Source: Heterobilharzia americana
Lineage: Eukaryota; Platyhelminthes; Trematoda; Strigeidida; Schistosomatidae
Length of the DNA stretch: 64,000 bases
Assembly: GCA_944470555.2 (NCBI GenBank)
Contig: OX104134.1
Coordinates: 103,844,701-103,908,700, forward strand
Reading direction: 5' to 3'
The translations under genes were made by a program, and so were the position numbers. The notes under the pieces were generated by a model, which was not told the origin of the DNA, ran no database searches, and worked only from the letters and a program-made list of their open reading frames with translations. Below are positions 43,401-48,905 of this stretch, one piece after another. Position 1 is the first letter of the stretch; each line of letters opens with the position of its first letter.

Positions 43401-46329
43401 ACCTGCGCCGAAGAACACTGGAACTCTTTGAAAGAGATGTGAAAGGAAACCGGCATAACCTTATTAGGAAGGAAGAAGAGACGGCAAGACAAGGAATGGA
43501 TCTCGATGGAAACATGGATGCTAATAGAGGAGGGGGAGGGAAGAGGAAGATGATGAAGCAGAAGATGAACCAGTGGAGAGGAGTGTGGAGTGCGAGGATG
43601 CAGAGACAACAGCAGCGGACATCCTCACACCACTATTGCAGAAGGTTGGCAAGGAAGCAATGAAGGAAGGGAAGGTACCTGCCTGCCGATTGGAAGAATG
43701 GCTACCTTGTCAAACTCCCAGAGATGGGAGACCTAAGTCTTTGGAAGAACTGATGAGGAATCATGCTCCACTCCTGTCCACCGCACCCAAAATATTGAAC
43801 CACATCATCGTAGAGAAAACAGCGAGAGAGAAAGAGAGACTAGGAAATGCTCTGGATTCAAAGTGATGACCAAAACAGTCTGACTGGCTGGCTGGCTGAC
43901 TTCAGGAATTGCAAAGCATGTGCGGAACGAATTGCAACGCCACACTACGCCACACATCATCATAGAACACAGCATAGAATGTCAGTCAAATCTTCACCTT
44001 ACCTCAACTTCATCGACTTTGAGTTGGCCTTCGACAGTGTGGAGCGGGAAGTGATTTGGAAACTGTTTGAACACTACGGTTTTAGTGCCACAAAGCTTTA
44101 TCAACCTCATTCAACAGCAGCTATATGTACCATGATGCTAAATGTGAAGTGATTCATACAGCAATAGAAAGCTGAGTGTTGCCTTTGAAGTGAAGACAGG
44201 AGACAGGGGTAGGAGGAGGTTGCCGCCTACTATGACTGATGATCTTCCTGATTGTGGTCGATTGGACTGGACTGGACTGGACTGGACTAAATGATGCAAG
44301 AGACAACTGTGAGGAGTGAAGTGAGATGAGGGGCATATGCTTGTCGGATGGATGAAAAGACCTCAGAAGAAGATTTGGATTTGGTCAAGGATGATGATTT
44401 GTGTCTAATGTCTAGTCGTTGAGACTCGAAGATCTACAAGTGACAACTAAGAAGTTGACAGGAGAGGTGAGGTGAGGCGAAGCAGCGAAGGAAGACGGGA
44501 CTTCCTTCAGGTGAACGTCGAGTGGACAGATGTGATGAAGATACCCAGCCAGCAACAGCAACAGCAACGACGACGACGACAACAACAACAACAGGCACCA
44601 ATCACTATGAATGGGAGAAATCTGAAGGAAGTAGTCTCTTTCACATACCTTCGTAGGCAGGCCAGCATCGTTTCAACCACAGGTGATGGCGGTGGTGGCG
44701 ACGAAGGCACAGATGAGTACGTGAAAGCAGCCAGGATTGGAAATACAGCAAGACAGGCCTTGATTAAGGTGAAATTAGTGTGGAGATCTACTCCACTCCA
44801 CTCCACGCCACTGCACTACACTACACTACAATCCACTGCACTGCACTGCACTGCACTCAGCAGCATAAAGCGTGAACAAAATCCGTATTTTCAAGACTAA
44901 TGTCAGTCGAGTCAGTGCTTCTATGTGATGGTTGAGAGACTTGGTGCTTTACGAAAGCATTTCGAACAAACTGCAGACATTCATCAACAGTTGCCACCTA
45001 CACCCACTCGATAGTGATGATCAGATGACCAGAGTGATAAGAATAAGGAACAAGGAACTCTGGTTGGCTGGATGGCTGACTGGGAATGAACCAGTGAAGG
45101 ACCGATCGTCCAACAAATATGCAGAATAAAGTGGAGATGGATTGAATTGGGCATACAGTGAGAAGACTGATGGGGGTTGTCACGTGGCAGACGAGGCCCT
45201 CGAGTGGTTGTTAAATGGGAAACGACGAGTTGGGTGTTGGAGTTGAGGGTGATATGGAGGAGATGGTGTGAGGAAGAGATGAGTGTTTGTGGGCAGTTGT
45301 TGAGTGAGGTTTAAACTACTGGAGATAAGAGAGTGAAATGGGGATGTGTTACTGAATCCCTATGTTGAACTACGACTGGCGATGGAAATGATGATATGGA
45401 TCGTAATGAGTATGCGCATGTAATGTTTATGATAATGCTGATAGGAATCGAGAAAGCGGCATGAATTTTTGTCCCCTCTTTTAATCAAACTGGGTTAAAG
45501 TGTTAAGAAATAATTGTGATGTACTGCTGACGGAGGTGGTAAGCTGATTAAAAATGCCGTAGGTATATGAATGGAGTGATTTTCGCTTCAAATTTTGCAA
45601 ATAGATTATCTGACCACTGATACTTATATTCCAGACTGGTGAGTAGAAATGTGGTAATTCGAGTAATTCGAGTCGACTGATTCGCTTTGATATTTGATTT
45701 TCCAGTTAGTTACATCGTGATTCGATGTTTTAGTCTGGTTGAAGTAGCAAACGAATTTTTTTAACGGTTGAGACTAAAAGTTATCTCGAAATGTTTTGGC
45801 TTTGTATGTGACAATATATATTCTCTGTGTTCTCTATGCGTATATTTTGAAATGAAAACTGCAATCATAATTCTGTTTTACTGCAAATTGAAGTTTCGGT
45901 CTTTTCGCTTTTGTTTGTGAGGATTATTCTTCATAAATAACTGTACTTGCTATCCATTTATGAAGTGGAATTCAGCCATTTACTTTGCACATCCATAAAC
46001 GGCGTAAAACACAATTCAGTTGTAGACGGTAAAATATGCATACAGAACACAGAAAATACAAATTTTTGCACATAGATCCCTATAATTTATAACAAGGACG
46101 ATTACATCCTCACCTGTCACAGGTGTTTGTGTATGCTAATTTGTTTAGATACTTATACTACTAATACGATTTAGTAGTAAATAATCTTTCATTTATTTCT
46201 CATTTTCAATCTAATTTTACACTTCAGAAATATGTGCAAATGAAGAATGTCGATCTTTCTAGTATACCTGTACACAGTATGAATATTTATAAAGCGACTG
46301 CATATCTTACCTCACAGTTATTATATTAA
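568..46329 (+). CDS. FIG4: FIG4 polyphosphoinositide 5-phosphatase (SAC domain), 13 exons, 5' end outside window
   Basis: Seen: 13 exons that join in a single consistent phase series (568-893, 4430-4741, 5466-5618, 7195-7361, 9434-9690, 11153-11321, 15870-16003, 24685-25122, 28776-28969, 33846-34230, 35958-36262, 41132-41256, 46228-46329) and end in TAA. The translation follows animal FIG4 in order: [46 protein letters not shown], the catalytic [19 protein letters not shown], and an acidic tail. Known: FIG4 removes the 5-phosphate of PI(3,5)P2 and works with PIKfyve and VAC14 on endosomes and lysosomes. By human numbering the first ~155 residues lie upstream of the window. About 1022 codons are present, more than the matching human part, mainly from schistosome-specific inserts around exons 1, 8, 10 and 11. 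Two exons hold apparent single-base losses, so the reading frame is not continuous as given. Introns run from 0.7 to 8.7 kb. Identity is firm; exact ends of exons 1 and 9 are the least certain. Confidence 0.93.
910..1190 (-). repeat. repeat shared with 42200-42380 (possible Penelope-like 3' piece)
   Basis: Read on the - strand this segment has the same ordered blocks as 42200-42380 on +: caatcacac, gaagtttgtgctgatgatg and ctaaaccatccagct, then acacaaca. The 42 kb copy lies directly downstream of a Penelope-like connector, so this may be the same element's trailing part. The 90-residue open frame here matches no gene I know. Confidence 0.4.
1191..2900. other. FIG4 intron, no identifiable content
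   Basis: AT-rich, no long open frame, no recognised repeat. It probably contains decayed retroelement sequence but nothing nameable. Confidence 0.4.
2915..3170 (-). repeat. degraded SM-alpha-like hammerhead repeat
   Basis: On the - strand the remains of the tRNA-like head (tagtggataatgg) and of the hammerhead stem II region (cgagtctcaaatagaacgga) are visible. The companion tail module (gaggcatctgcataagagcc) follows at 3119-3138 on +. The ribozyme core is lost. Confidence 0.55.
3190..3862 (-). mobile_element. RTE/SR2-like LINE, 3' fragment
   Basis: Begins with an ATT-rich tail and reads on - into the LINE 3' coding end. It is nearly identical over its length to the matching part of the copy at 30095. 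5'-truncated at aaggcctgtct. Contains an expanded GTGCA pentamer tract (about 3750-3785). Confidence 0.85.
4065..4235 (+). repeat. possible tRNA-derived SINE
   Basis: Short A-box-like (gttgtggctcaggggtcg) and B-box-like sequence spaced as in a tRNA. Part of the same sequence (tgtgactcattg...) recurs near 260-280. Weakly supported. Confidence 0.35.
4430..4741 (+). CDS. FIG4: FIG4 exon 2 of window (SAC domain)
   Basis: Phase 0 to phase 0, 312 nt. The acceptor is ...gaaaag|ttg and the donor gaa|gtaaga. It encodes [19 protein letters not shown] and [17 protein letters not shown], matching the human SAC segment [16 protein letters not shown], and ends GDVANE. An alternative acceptor 8 bases downstream would break the frame, so 4430 is preferred. 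Confidence 0.92.
4742..5465. other. FIG4 intron, no identifiable content
   Basis: The smallest intron of the gene in this window (724 bp). No repeat recognised. Confidence 0.6.
5466..5618 (+). CDS. FIG4: FIG4 exon 3 of window (SAC motif [10 protein letters not shown])
   Basis: Phase 0 to 0, 153 nt, behind a strong polypyrimidine acceptor (tttttttctttag) and ahead of donor gtgagt. It starts VETEQIVHD, continuing GDVANE of the previous exon, and carries [16 protein letters not shown], the conserved SAC-family R-G-S-x-P-x-x-W block. Confidence 0.95.
5731..5905 (-). repeat. SM-alpha-like tRNA/hammerhead repeat
   Basis: On -, a tRNA-like head with an A box (tggcctagtggataact) precedes a hammerhead at 5741-5805. 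Stem II (gtcccagataggac) and GAAA are present. The CTGATGA box carries an insertion (CTGATGGGCGAG) and the cleavage triplet is altered, so it is probably inactive. Confidence 0.8.
6385..6690 (-). repeat. tRNA-derived SINE (family S3)
   Basis: On - the head reads tagctcagtggtaacg (A box) then ggttcgtatctc (B box), a clear tRNA-like pol III promoter (about 6600-6670). The body shares blocks with the copy at 24240-24555. Confidence 0.65.
7195..7361 (+). CDS. FIG4: FIG4 exon 4 of window, with homopolymer frameshift
   Basis: Starts [19 protein letters not shown] and ends GIIYLSQ|gtaagc, both matching human (ALHFDQMFQR and AAVTYLNQ), but the two halves lie in different frames. The break falls at a run of eight A at 7285-7292. 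Nine A would restore a Met-Lys-Lys-Lys-Arg stretch equivalent to the Lys/Arg-rich human segment. Length 167 nt against neighbours in phase 0 on both sides confirms one missing base. Confidence 0.9.
7362..8610. other. FIG4 intron; two diverged direct repeats
   Basis: 7590-7740 and 8325-8470 share scattered blocks (tactgtatcgctgtgtgcgc against tattgtatcactttgtgc; then ggaattat). This suggests two old copies of one repeat. No coding content. Confidence 0.35.
8612..8790 (-). repeat. SM-alpha-like repeat with intact hammerhead
   Basis: On - a tRNA-like head (tagtgggtaacgc, then gttcgagtcttagtgg) is followed by a complete hammerhead. Forms a head-to-head pair with the copy at 8940-9110. Confidence 0.88.
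8629..8690 (-). ncRNA. type I hammerhead ribozyme, all core residues present
   Basis: Core read on -: CTGATGAG, stem II gtcc/ggac with loop, GAAA, stem III ACGCGCGT, cleavage triplet GTC. Stem I is a perfect ATCCAG/CTGGAT. This matches the schistosome SM-alpha hammerhead. Stem III is self-complementary with no loop, so efficient cleavage may need a dimer. It is antisense to FIG4, so it would act only if this strand is transcribed, for instance from its own tRNA-like promoter. Confidence 0.9.
8940..9110 (+). repeat. SM-alpha-like repeat, degraded hammerhead
   Basis: tRNA-like head (ggtccgaatctcagtgggga) then CTGACGAG, but stem II has lost pairing (gtcccagataaaat) and GAAA reads GAAT. Cleavage triplet GTC kept. 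Dead by core rules. Sense to FIG4. Confidence 0.8.
9434..9690 (+). CDS. FIG4: FIG4 exon 5 of window
   Basis: The acceptor ccatttttag is followed by [11 protein letters not shown], whose FLP matches human FLPPEHT. It continues [16 protein letters not shown] (human TIVYIPWDMAKYTKSK) and CVRRTGIHF. It enters in phase 0 and leaves in phase 2 at aa|gtaagt. An insert of about 20 residues separates FLP from the conserved strand. A Met at 9485 is internal, not a start. Confidence 0.9.
10035..10240 (+). repeat. S2 tRNA/hammerhead repeat, degraded
   Basis: tRNA-like head with a good B box (gggttcgatccctgg), then a hammerhead-like segment 10128-10173 with gtcccatgctagaatgaaac and gtccagtgctc. The CTGA box is mutated. 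Tail gatgaatac as in the other S2 copies. Confidence 0.7.
10241..11152. other. FIG4 intron, no identifiable content
   Basis: No open frame or recognised repeat before the catalytic exon. Confidence 0.4.
11153..11321 (+). CDS. FIG4: FIG4 exon 6 of window, catalytic CX5R exon
   Basis: Completes the split codon and encodes [20 protein letters not shown], then [22 protein letters not shown] is the SAC phosphatase CX5R(T) signature: the Cys is the nucleophile and the Arg binds phosphate. All key residues are present, so the catalytic core coded here is intact. Donor cag|gtaaga. Confidence 0.97.
12315..12390 (-). repeat. tRNA-like sequence (SINE head)
   Basis: On -: ttagttggtagagcacc (A box) and ctggttcgaataccg (B box) with tRNA spacing. 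The anticodon stem does not pair, so it is a tRNA-derived retroposon head, not a functional tRNA. Confidence 0.6.
13200..13450 (-). pseudogene. possible GIY-YIG-type retroelement C-terminal remnant
   Basis: An 80-codon frame contains [20 protein letters not shown], resembling the C-terminal end of GIY-YIG endonuclease domains of Penelope-like elements (hydrophobic-EAL-I...P-LC-Q). No other part of the element is seen nearby. Confidence 0.4.
13451..15869. other. FIG4 intron, no identifiable content
   Basis: AT-rich; no frame, tRNA-like box or family motif recognised. Confidence 0.4.
15870..16003 (+). CDS. FIG4: FIG4 exon 7 of window
   Basis: Encodes [20 protein letters not shown] and RDFVQTLSR; human has [20 protein letters not shown] and KDIMQTLSR. 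Acceptor gaacag|gat; donor ag|gtgagc leaves phase 2. This closes the C-terminal end of the SAC catalytic domain. Confidence 0.97.
16175..16244. repeat. (TA)35 microsatellite
   Basis: Seventy bases of perfect TA. The Ile-Tyr repeat frame across it is an artefact. Confidence 0.98.
16351..16411. repeat. (TAA)n microsatellite
   Basis: About 20 perfect TAA units, 107 bases after the TA tract. A similar trinucleotide tail is found at LINE 3' ends here, so this may mark a lost LINE tail. Confidence 0.97.
16842..20712 (-). mobile_element. RTE/SR2-like LINE, near full length, inactive
   Basis: Read on -, it starts with a conserved 5' end (cctcgcctggttaactag) and passes an APE-type endonuclease start (TWNVRTM-like), then reverse transcriptase and a 3' domain, and ends in a TAA-rich tail at 16842. 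RT pieces: [29 protein letters not shown] and [11 protein letters not shown]. Many stops and frameshifts. The catalytic box is FAND (17703-17717) where FADD is expected. Lies inside the 8.7 kb FIG4 intron, antisense. Its layout matches the copy at 48906-52273. Confidence 0.92.
21115..21300 (-). repeat. SM-alpha-like repeat with near-intact hammerhead
   Basis: Hammerhead at 21131-21190 on -: CTGACGAG, stem II gtcccaggtaggac, GAAA, self-complementary stem III and GTC are all present. Stem I has a one-base slip (AACCAG against CTAGGTT), so activity is doubtful. The tRNA-like head follows to about 21285. Confidence 0.82.
21325..21450 (+). repeat. SM-alpha-like fragment, hammerhead 3' half plus tail module
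   Basis: Opens in the middle of stem III (gcgcgcgtcctggattcc) and runs into the tail module (ggtattgaggcatctacgca). Head-to-head with the copy on its left. Confidence 0.7.
21451..23100. other. FIG4 intron, weak retroelement traces
   Basis: Two short stretches with cgaaacgtt (about 22059 and 22580) look like the 3' ends of retroelements, but no domain can be named. Confidence 0.3.
23105..23215 (-). repeat. isolated SM-alpha tail module
   Basis: On - it matches the module that accompanies the hammerhead repeats (aatattaaggcaccctgcac, gattgattccgtccaatca) but no ribozyme is next to it. Confidence 0.5.
24090..24560 (+). repeat. S3 tRNA-derived SINE, two copies in tandem
   Basis: A tail fragment (24165-24240) is followed by a full copy whose head has ttcgctcagtggtaacatct (A box) and aattcgaatctcac (B box). 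Its body shares long blocks with 28090-28350 (ctcaggactaga, cagtgacca). Ends about 125 bases before FIG4 exon 8. Confidence 0.75.
24685..25122 (+). CDS. FIG4: FIG4 exon 8 of window, with lineage-specific insert
   Basis: The acceptor ctttaactgtag gives [13 protein letters not shown] (human RYYSNAFSDADRQ), then [10 protein letters not shown] (human INLFLGVFHP). A stretch of about 65 residues with no obvious human counterpart ([13 protein letters not shown] ... [11 protein letters not shown]) follows. Homology resumes at [17 protein letters not shown] (human PHLWELPTDFYLHH) and [16 protein letters not shown]. Length 438 nt; leaves in phase 2 at ag|gtgagt. Confidence 0.92.
25290..27135 (+). mobile_element. 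second non-LTR retrotransposon family, degraded and internally deleted
   Basis: The left part keeps an endonuclease segment ([20 protein letters not shown] then LHLFVVSAY) and, in broken frames, NFRPERE and LLQL blocks typical of flatworm LINE endonucleases. The right part (26690-26850) keeps the RT C-terminal [19 protein letters not shown]. The middle of a normal RT is missing. Sense to FIG4, within the intron after exon 8. CR1-like or other clade not resolved. Confidence 0.7.
27136..28085. other. FIG4 intron, no identifiable content
   Basis: Short frames only; no motif recognised. Confidence 0.4.
28090..28350 (+). repeat. S3 SINE body, head missing
   Basis: Same body as 24330-24555, including cttggtggtcacattgcaaa and ggactagacaacatga. 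Without the tRNA-like head, so 5'-truncated. Confidence 0.7.
28516..28670. repeat. large palindrome: 69-bp arms, 17-bp loop
   Basis: Left arm 28516-28584 and right arm 28602-28670 are reverse complements with about eight mismatches. The inner 29 bases (ending ttcgaacaa) have one mismatch. The loop is tctgatcacacatggac. The left arm and part of the loop recur at 55336-55390. Confidence 0.92.
28776..28969 (+). CDS. FIG4: FIG4 exon 9 of window
   Basis: Encodes [20 protein letters not shown], where [11 protein letters not shown] matches human EEIDIHNEFFR. The donor is tca a|gtaagt. Two acceptors are possible: the better pyrimidine tract is at ...ttttttcag (28755), but that frame meets stops. Acceptor aaattag (28775) gives the conserved frame and completes a Ser codon from the previous exon, so it is chosen. 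A large palindrome ends about 105 bases upstream. Confidence 0.85.
28970..30094. other. FIG4 intron, no identifiable content
   Basis: 29340-29760 has a base composition suggestive of an old coding repeat, but no motif can be named. Confidence 0.3.
30095..32170 (-). mobile_element. RTE/SR2-like LINE, truncated, young subfamily (copy c)
   Basis: On - it carries the [14 protein letters not shown] block (broken) and the 3' domain. A 142-codon frame at 30595-31023 has exactly the same translation as frames in the copies at 37362-39048 and 43305-45372. Contains Gln/Arg triplet runs (about 30900-30950), a CCAGT run (about 31205-31235) and a GTGCA run (about 30638-30665). Antisense to FIG4. Confidence 0.92.
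32385..32620 (-). pseudogene. third LINE reverse-transcriptase remnant
   Basis: On - in broken frames: QGSVL at the RT palm border, then [14 protein letters not shown], which looks like the conserved L-x-L-x-x-x-K-T block. No catalytic box survives. Family not resolved. Confidence 0.4.
33390..33560 (-). repeat. S2 tRNA/hammerhead repeat, degraded
   Basis: On -: GTGAGGAGTCCC, actagaaagaaac and cccagtgctccc (33430-33478). CTGA has become GTGA and the cleavage triplet is changed. Head-to-head with the next copy. Confidence 0.72.
33585..33770 (+). repeat. S2 tRNA/hammerhead repeat, best core
   Basis: tRNA-like head with B box gggtttgatccctgg, then a hammerhead at 33653-33704: CTGAGGAG, stem II ttcc/gga, GAGA in place of GAAA, TCTC in place of the GTC triplet. 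Tail gatgaatac then aaataaataaataaa. Ends about 75 bases before FIG4 exon 10. Confidence 0.78.
33846..34230 (+). CDS. FIG4: FIG4 exon 10 of window, disordered acidic linker
   Basis: Acceptor tattacag; completes an Asn codon. It encodes a Ser/Asn/Lys-rich low-complexity segment ending [16 protein letters not shown] then [11 protein letters not shown]. The acidic block plus STDR lines up with human SSEDDSGTDREEE. It probably lies outside the catalytic domain. Leaves in phase 2. A head-to-head pair of S2 repeats ends about 75 bases before the acceptor. Confidence 0.88.
34231..35957. other. FIG4 intron, no identifiable content
   Basis: Unlike most introns of this gene it shows no recognised repeat. 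Confidence 0.45.
35958..36262 (+). CDS. FIG4: FIG4 exon 11 of window
   Basis: Phase joins correctly (ag|t gives Ser). It encodes [20 protein letters not shown], then a Lys-rich variable region and DKQLYEG, matching human MKELYGI. Donor gaa g|gtatgt. Frame and phase support it more than sequence conservation, which is weak except at its end. Confidence 0.85.
36263..37361. other. FIG4 intron, no identifiable content
   Basis: A 70-codon frame at 36565-36777 has no recognisable motif and is not placed in the FIG4 reading phase. Confidence 0.4.
37362..39048 (+). mobile_element. RTE/SR2-like LINE, truncated, young subfamily (copy d)
   Basis: Contains [20 protein letters not shown] (RT) and the 142-codon frame at 38158-38586, translated identically to copies c and e. 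Frames are interrupted between them, so it is not functional. It lies in the opposite orientation to copy c, with FIG4 exons 10 and 11 between them. Its last bases (ggggatgtgttactgaatcc) match copy e. Confidence 0.92.
39932..40475 (-). mobile_element. second non-LTR family, RT C-terminal fragment
   Basis: Frame on -: [40 protein letters not shown] and GTGWKK, the typical zinc-knuckle-like end of flatworm LINE polymerases. Same block type as 26690-26850. Strongly 5'-truncated. Confidence 0.75.
41132..41256 (+). CDS. FIG4: FIG4 exon 12 of window
   Basis: Acceptor tctgtccatag; g|aa completes Glu. It encodes [20 protein letters not shown] and ends KSMEIYI|gtaagt. The final IYI continues into KYVQ of the last exon, equivalent to human DFSIYSRFVQ, so the C-terminal FIG4 segment is recognised across the junction. 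Confidence 0.85.
41839..42260 (+). pseudogene. Penelope-like element, connector / start of GIY-YIG region
   Basis: A 136-codon frame contains [20 protein letters not shown] and [14 protein letters not shown]. This resembles the segment between RT and GIY-YIG endonuclease in Penelope-like elements (VLPY...SE...R.LK..G...AHKP...L). The catalytic GIY-YIG itself is not seen. Downstream sequence to 42380 recurs at 910-1190 on -. Confidence 0.6.
42400..43304. other. FIG4 intron, no identifiable content
   Basis: AT-rich; nothing recognised. Confidence 0.4.
43305..45372 (+). mobile_element. RTE/SR2-like LINE, truncated, young subfamily (copy e)
   Basis: Extends about 0.37 kb further 5' than copy d. 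The 101-codon frame at 43847-44152 differs from that of copy d by one residue, and the 142-codon frame at 44472-44900 is identical. One base deletion relative to d (gaaagcatttcg near 44955) changes the downstream frame. Sense to FIG4. Confidence 0.92.
45373..46227. other. last FIG4 intron, 3' part
   Basis: AT-rich; nothing recognised before the final acceptor. Confidence 0.4.
46228..46329 (+). CDS. FIG4: FIG4 last exon with stop codon
   Basis: Acceptor acacttcag|aaa in phase 0. It encodes [20 protein letters not shown] then [13 protein letters not shown] and TAA at 46327-46329. It joins cleanly to exon 12 and ends in a position comparable with the human C-terminus (MYREYIRNRYL). No canonical AATAAA is seen in the next several hundred bases, so the 3' end of the mRNA is not located. 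Confidence 0.88.
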   Translation, partial: KYVQMKNVDLSSIPVHSMNIYKATAYLTSQLLY

Positions 46330-46754
46330 TTAGGAGATAATATGATGAGGAAGAAGGGTTACTTATTTGTGAGACTTCATTCCTTATGTAATTAATATTA
46401 TATCTATGTCTTTCTTTTCTTTGTTTCACTGATTTCTAATTATTTCCATTCTTAAAATACCTGAACATATCGTGTTTATTTTTGCTTATTTCTTTTTAGT
46501 GTACTATGTAACTCATTTTTATGCTCACACCATATGAAATGGAATTTTTTCACCTTCTTTTGTATGGTTAATAATATCAACAATCGTAATAATGTTTAGA
46601 TTCTGAATGAATTATGAAACTAAGGGTAAATTATATAATGATAATGATAAGAGTACAAACAGAGATAATATTTACATTTATCCGGGTCACCGGGAAGGAA
46701 ATTATTGTAAGTACATGTGGATTGAAGGCCTTGGGAGGGAAACAGAATGAACAA

Positions 46755-47251
46755 ACATAACTTGAATATTAACCTGAAAACCTAATGTCAGATTCATACT
46801 CTTGAAAATGATTTTCGTAAGAAGATCGAAACATTGAAGAATAATGAAAATATTTGTTTATTCTGTTTTAATTGTTCTATTATACTGCGCTGGGATTACA
46901 CAAGTAAAAATGTACCTTATACGGGGAATAATATGTAGTTACACCCTATCTTGGCATTAAAATGACATAAAGATTACCAGGGTAGGTTTAAGGTGAGGAC
47001 GAACTGTTTTTGAATACACAAAGGGGGTTCAACTTTCGTATAGTTAAGGCTTCAATAAACCTAAGTATACGGTCCTGACGGCTTTTATGCAATAATCTGA
47101 AGGCTGTTTTGCAGTCAATCCTATGACCTGTTTCTGTATTGTGTTTATCTATTGAGGATGACATCTGTCTTCCCCCTATATTTGTCGGATAGTTTAAGTA
47201 TAATCGTCTTTCTAGCCGTTTAAGGATATACTTCACCACCGCTGACTTCAC
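46755..47251 (-). pseudogene. Penelope-like element 3' end: GIY-YIG C-terminal part and 3' UTR
   Basis: Frame 46988-47251 on - contains SSSIDKHNTETGHRIDCKTA and LRFIEALTIRKLNP, the H...TGH.ID and IEAL-I-K-x-x-P pattern of Penelope endonucleases. The following 3' stretch (46755-46918) recurs at 54332-54470 (+) and 55190-55290 (-). Confidence 0.6.
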
Positions 47252-47969
47252 ATAGTTTGATTACTCCTCCCATTGTAACAGTATTTTTTACTGGATTACG
47301 TTTCAGACACAATTTATTGTCCGTAGTCAGATCAAACAGGATAACTTCACAACTTTGAAATATTCTTTATATAGTCCTAATTTCCTCGTCTCTTTGTGAG
47401 ATGGGTAGTAAGATTTTCTATATATCTGGAACACGTGCTGAGTCATTCCTGTTGCATATATTTGGAGCTGATTCGATAAACAAAGATTCAGTTATCAATC
47501 TCTCCCTCCACCCTGCTATATTAGTTATAAGGATTTTCACCCTGTCCCATCGTATTGTGTGGTTGTGTGCAGTCGCATGCATAGCTATGGCTGGGCTTTT
47601 TTCAAAAATTCCTCACCTTACTAGGATCTACCATTTTTGACCTAACTAGGGTTTTGTGCTGGATAGCCTAATCGACCCTGGTCGACTACTTTGACCTCGC
47701 AATCGTTGTAAGTTATTTGGTAGACTAAGTTATTCTGCTTAATTGGATCACTGGGACCTTTTAACACATAATGCTTATTTCTAAGTGAGTTTGCGGGTTT
47801 AAGTGCCTCTCTAATCCCAGCCTTATTAGGAAAACTACGTAGTGTTTCTGAAGTATTTTCTATGCAGGAAAAATATCCGTTGGAAAATAATGAGATTACA
47901 AATGAAACATCGATCGAACAAAGTGGGTAGCCAATCTCTTCTCGAAAGCCTTAAACTCAGTTGATACGA

Positions 47970-48905
47970 AAGTACTTGGAAAAAGATTGAACTTCAGTGT
48001 AACAATAGGTCATCTAAAACGCGAAGTTGTCATACCTAGCATAGAAGTGGCATTAAGTTCGGTGGATGCAGAAACAGCTGAATAGATTAGAGCACAGTGT
48101 TTTATAGTTCTGAAAAAACAAAGGAAGATAGTGAAACTAGAAAATTCATTTTTAAACAGTCTAAGAAATGACGATAGCATAGTAATTGCTGAATGTGATT
48201 AGGGTAATTGAGCAGTACATTTAGCATAATTGGATAATCTCAACAAAATTGACAAACATACTCAAACAGGACCTTACGAAGAGATCAAGAAGCTTATAGA
48301 CACTGTCATGGATAAAATTGAGGGATGTACAGCCGATCTGATACACCAGCTGAAACCATCTCTAGGTGAGTCTAAATAGTTTAATTTAATAACCAAAATT
48401 AATAATCCTATCAGAATTTACTATTAAGGTTCATAAACCAGGCTATCTCATTAGGCCGATAGTTGGCTTCCAAAATACTCCAACATATGAACTAGCAAAT
48501 TACTCAGCATCAATATTATGACCTATTCTAGACTAGTCAATTCTTATTTAGTAAAGCTAGGACCCAATGACCTACATATAGAAGAGGATGAAAAAATGGT
48601 TAGCTTCGATGTAAGAAGTTCACATAGTAAAATACCAATCACTACAACAGTGGAGGCAGTCAGAAATCAACTAGATATTGACTCAGAACTTACTCGTAGA
48701 ACTAAGATATCGGTTGGTGAAATCATATTAGGCGTACAGTTTCCAAGTTTCAGGACAAAATGTATACACACACAAAAGGAGTAGCAATGGGATCGCCAAT
48801 ATCCCCTATAGTAGCAGATATATATTCATGGATAGTTGTAAAGACATGGCTTTACGAACGTATAATCCTACATCTAAGATATGGTGGTGGTATGTGGACG
48901 ACACA
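47970..48905 (+). pseudogene. Penelope-like reverse transcriptase, interrupted at YVDD
   Basis: Broken frames in the right order: KVLGKRLNFSV; VHKPGYLIRPIVGFQNTPTY (about 48430-48490); MVSFDVRSSHSKIP; TKGVAMGSPISPIVADIY; then WYVDDT with YVDD at 48891-48902. These are the Penelope-type RT motifs, including the AMGSPISP box. Several stops make it non-coding. A LINE begins within a few bases of the last Asp codon. Confidence 0.8.

Noticed and set aside
30595..44900. Three identical 142-residue Gln/Arg-rich frames as a conserved gene family
   Set aside because: They are the 3' part of a broken LINE RT frame ([16 protein letters not shown] block), conserved because the copies are young.
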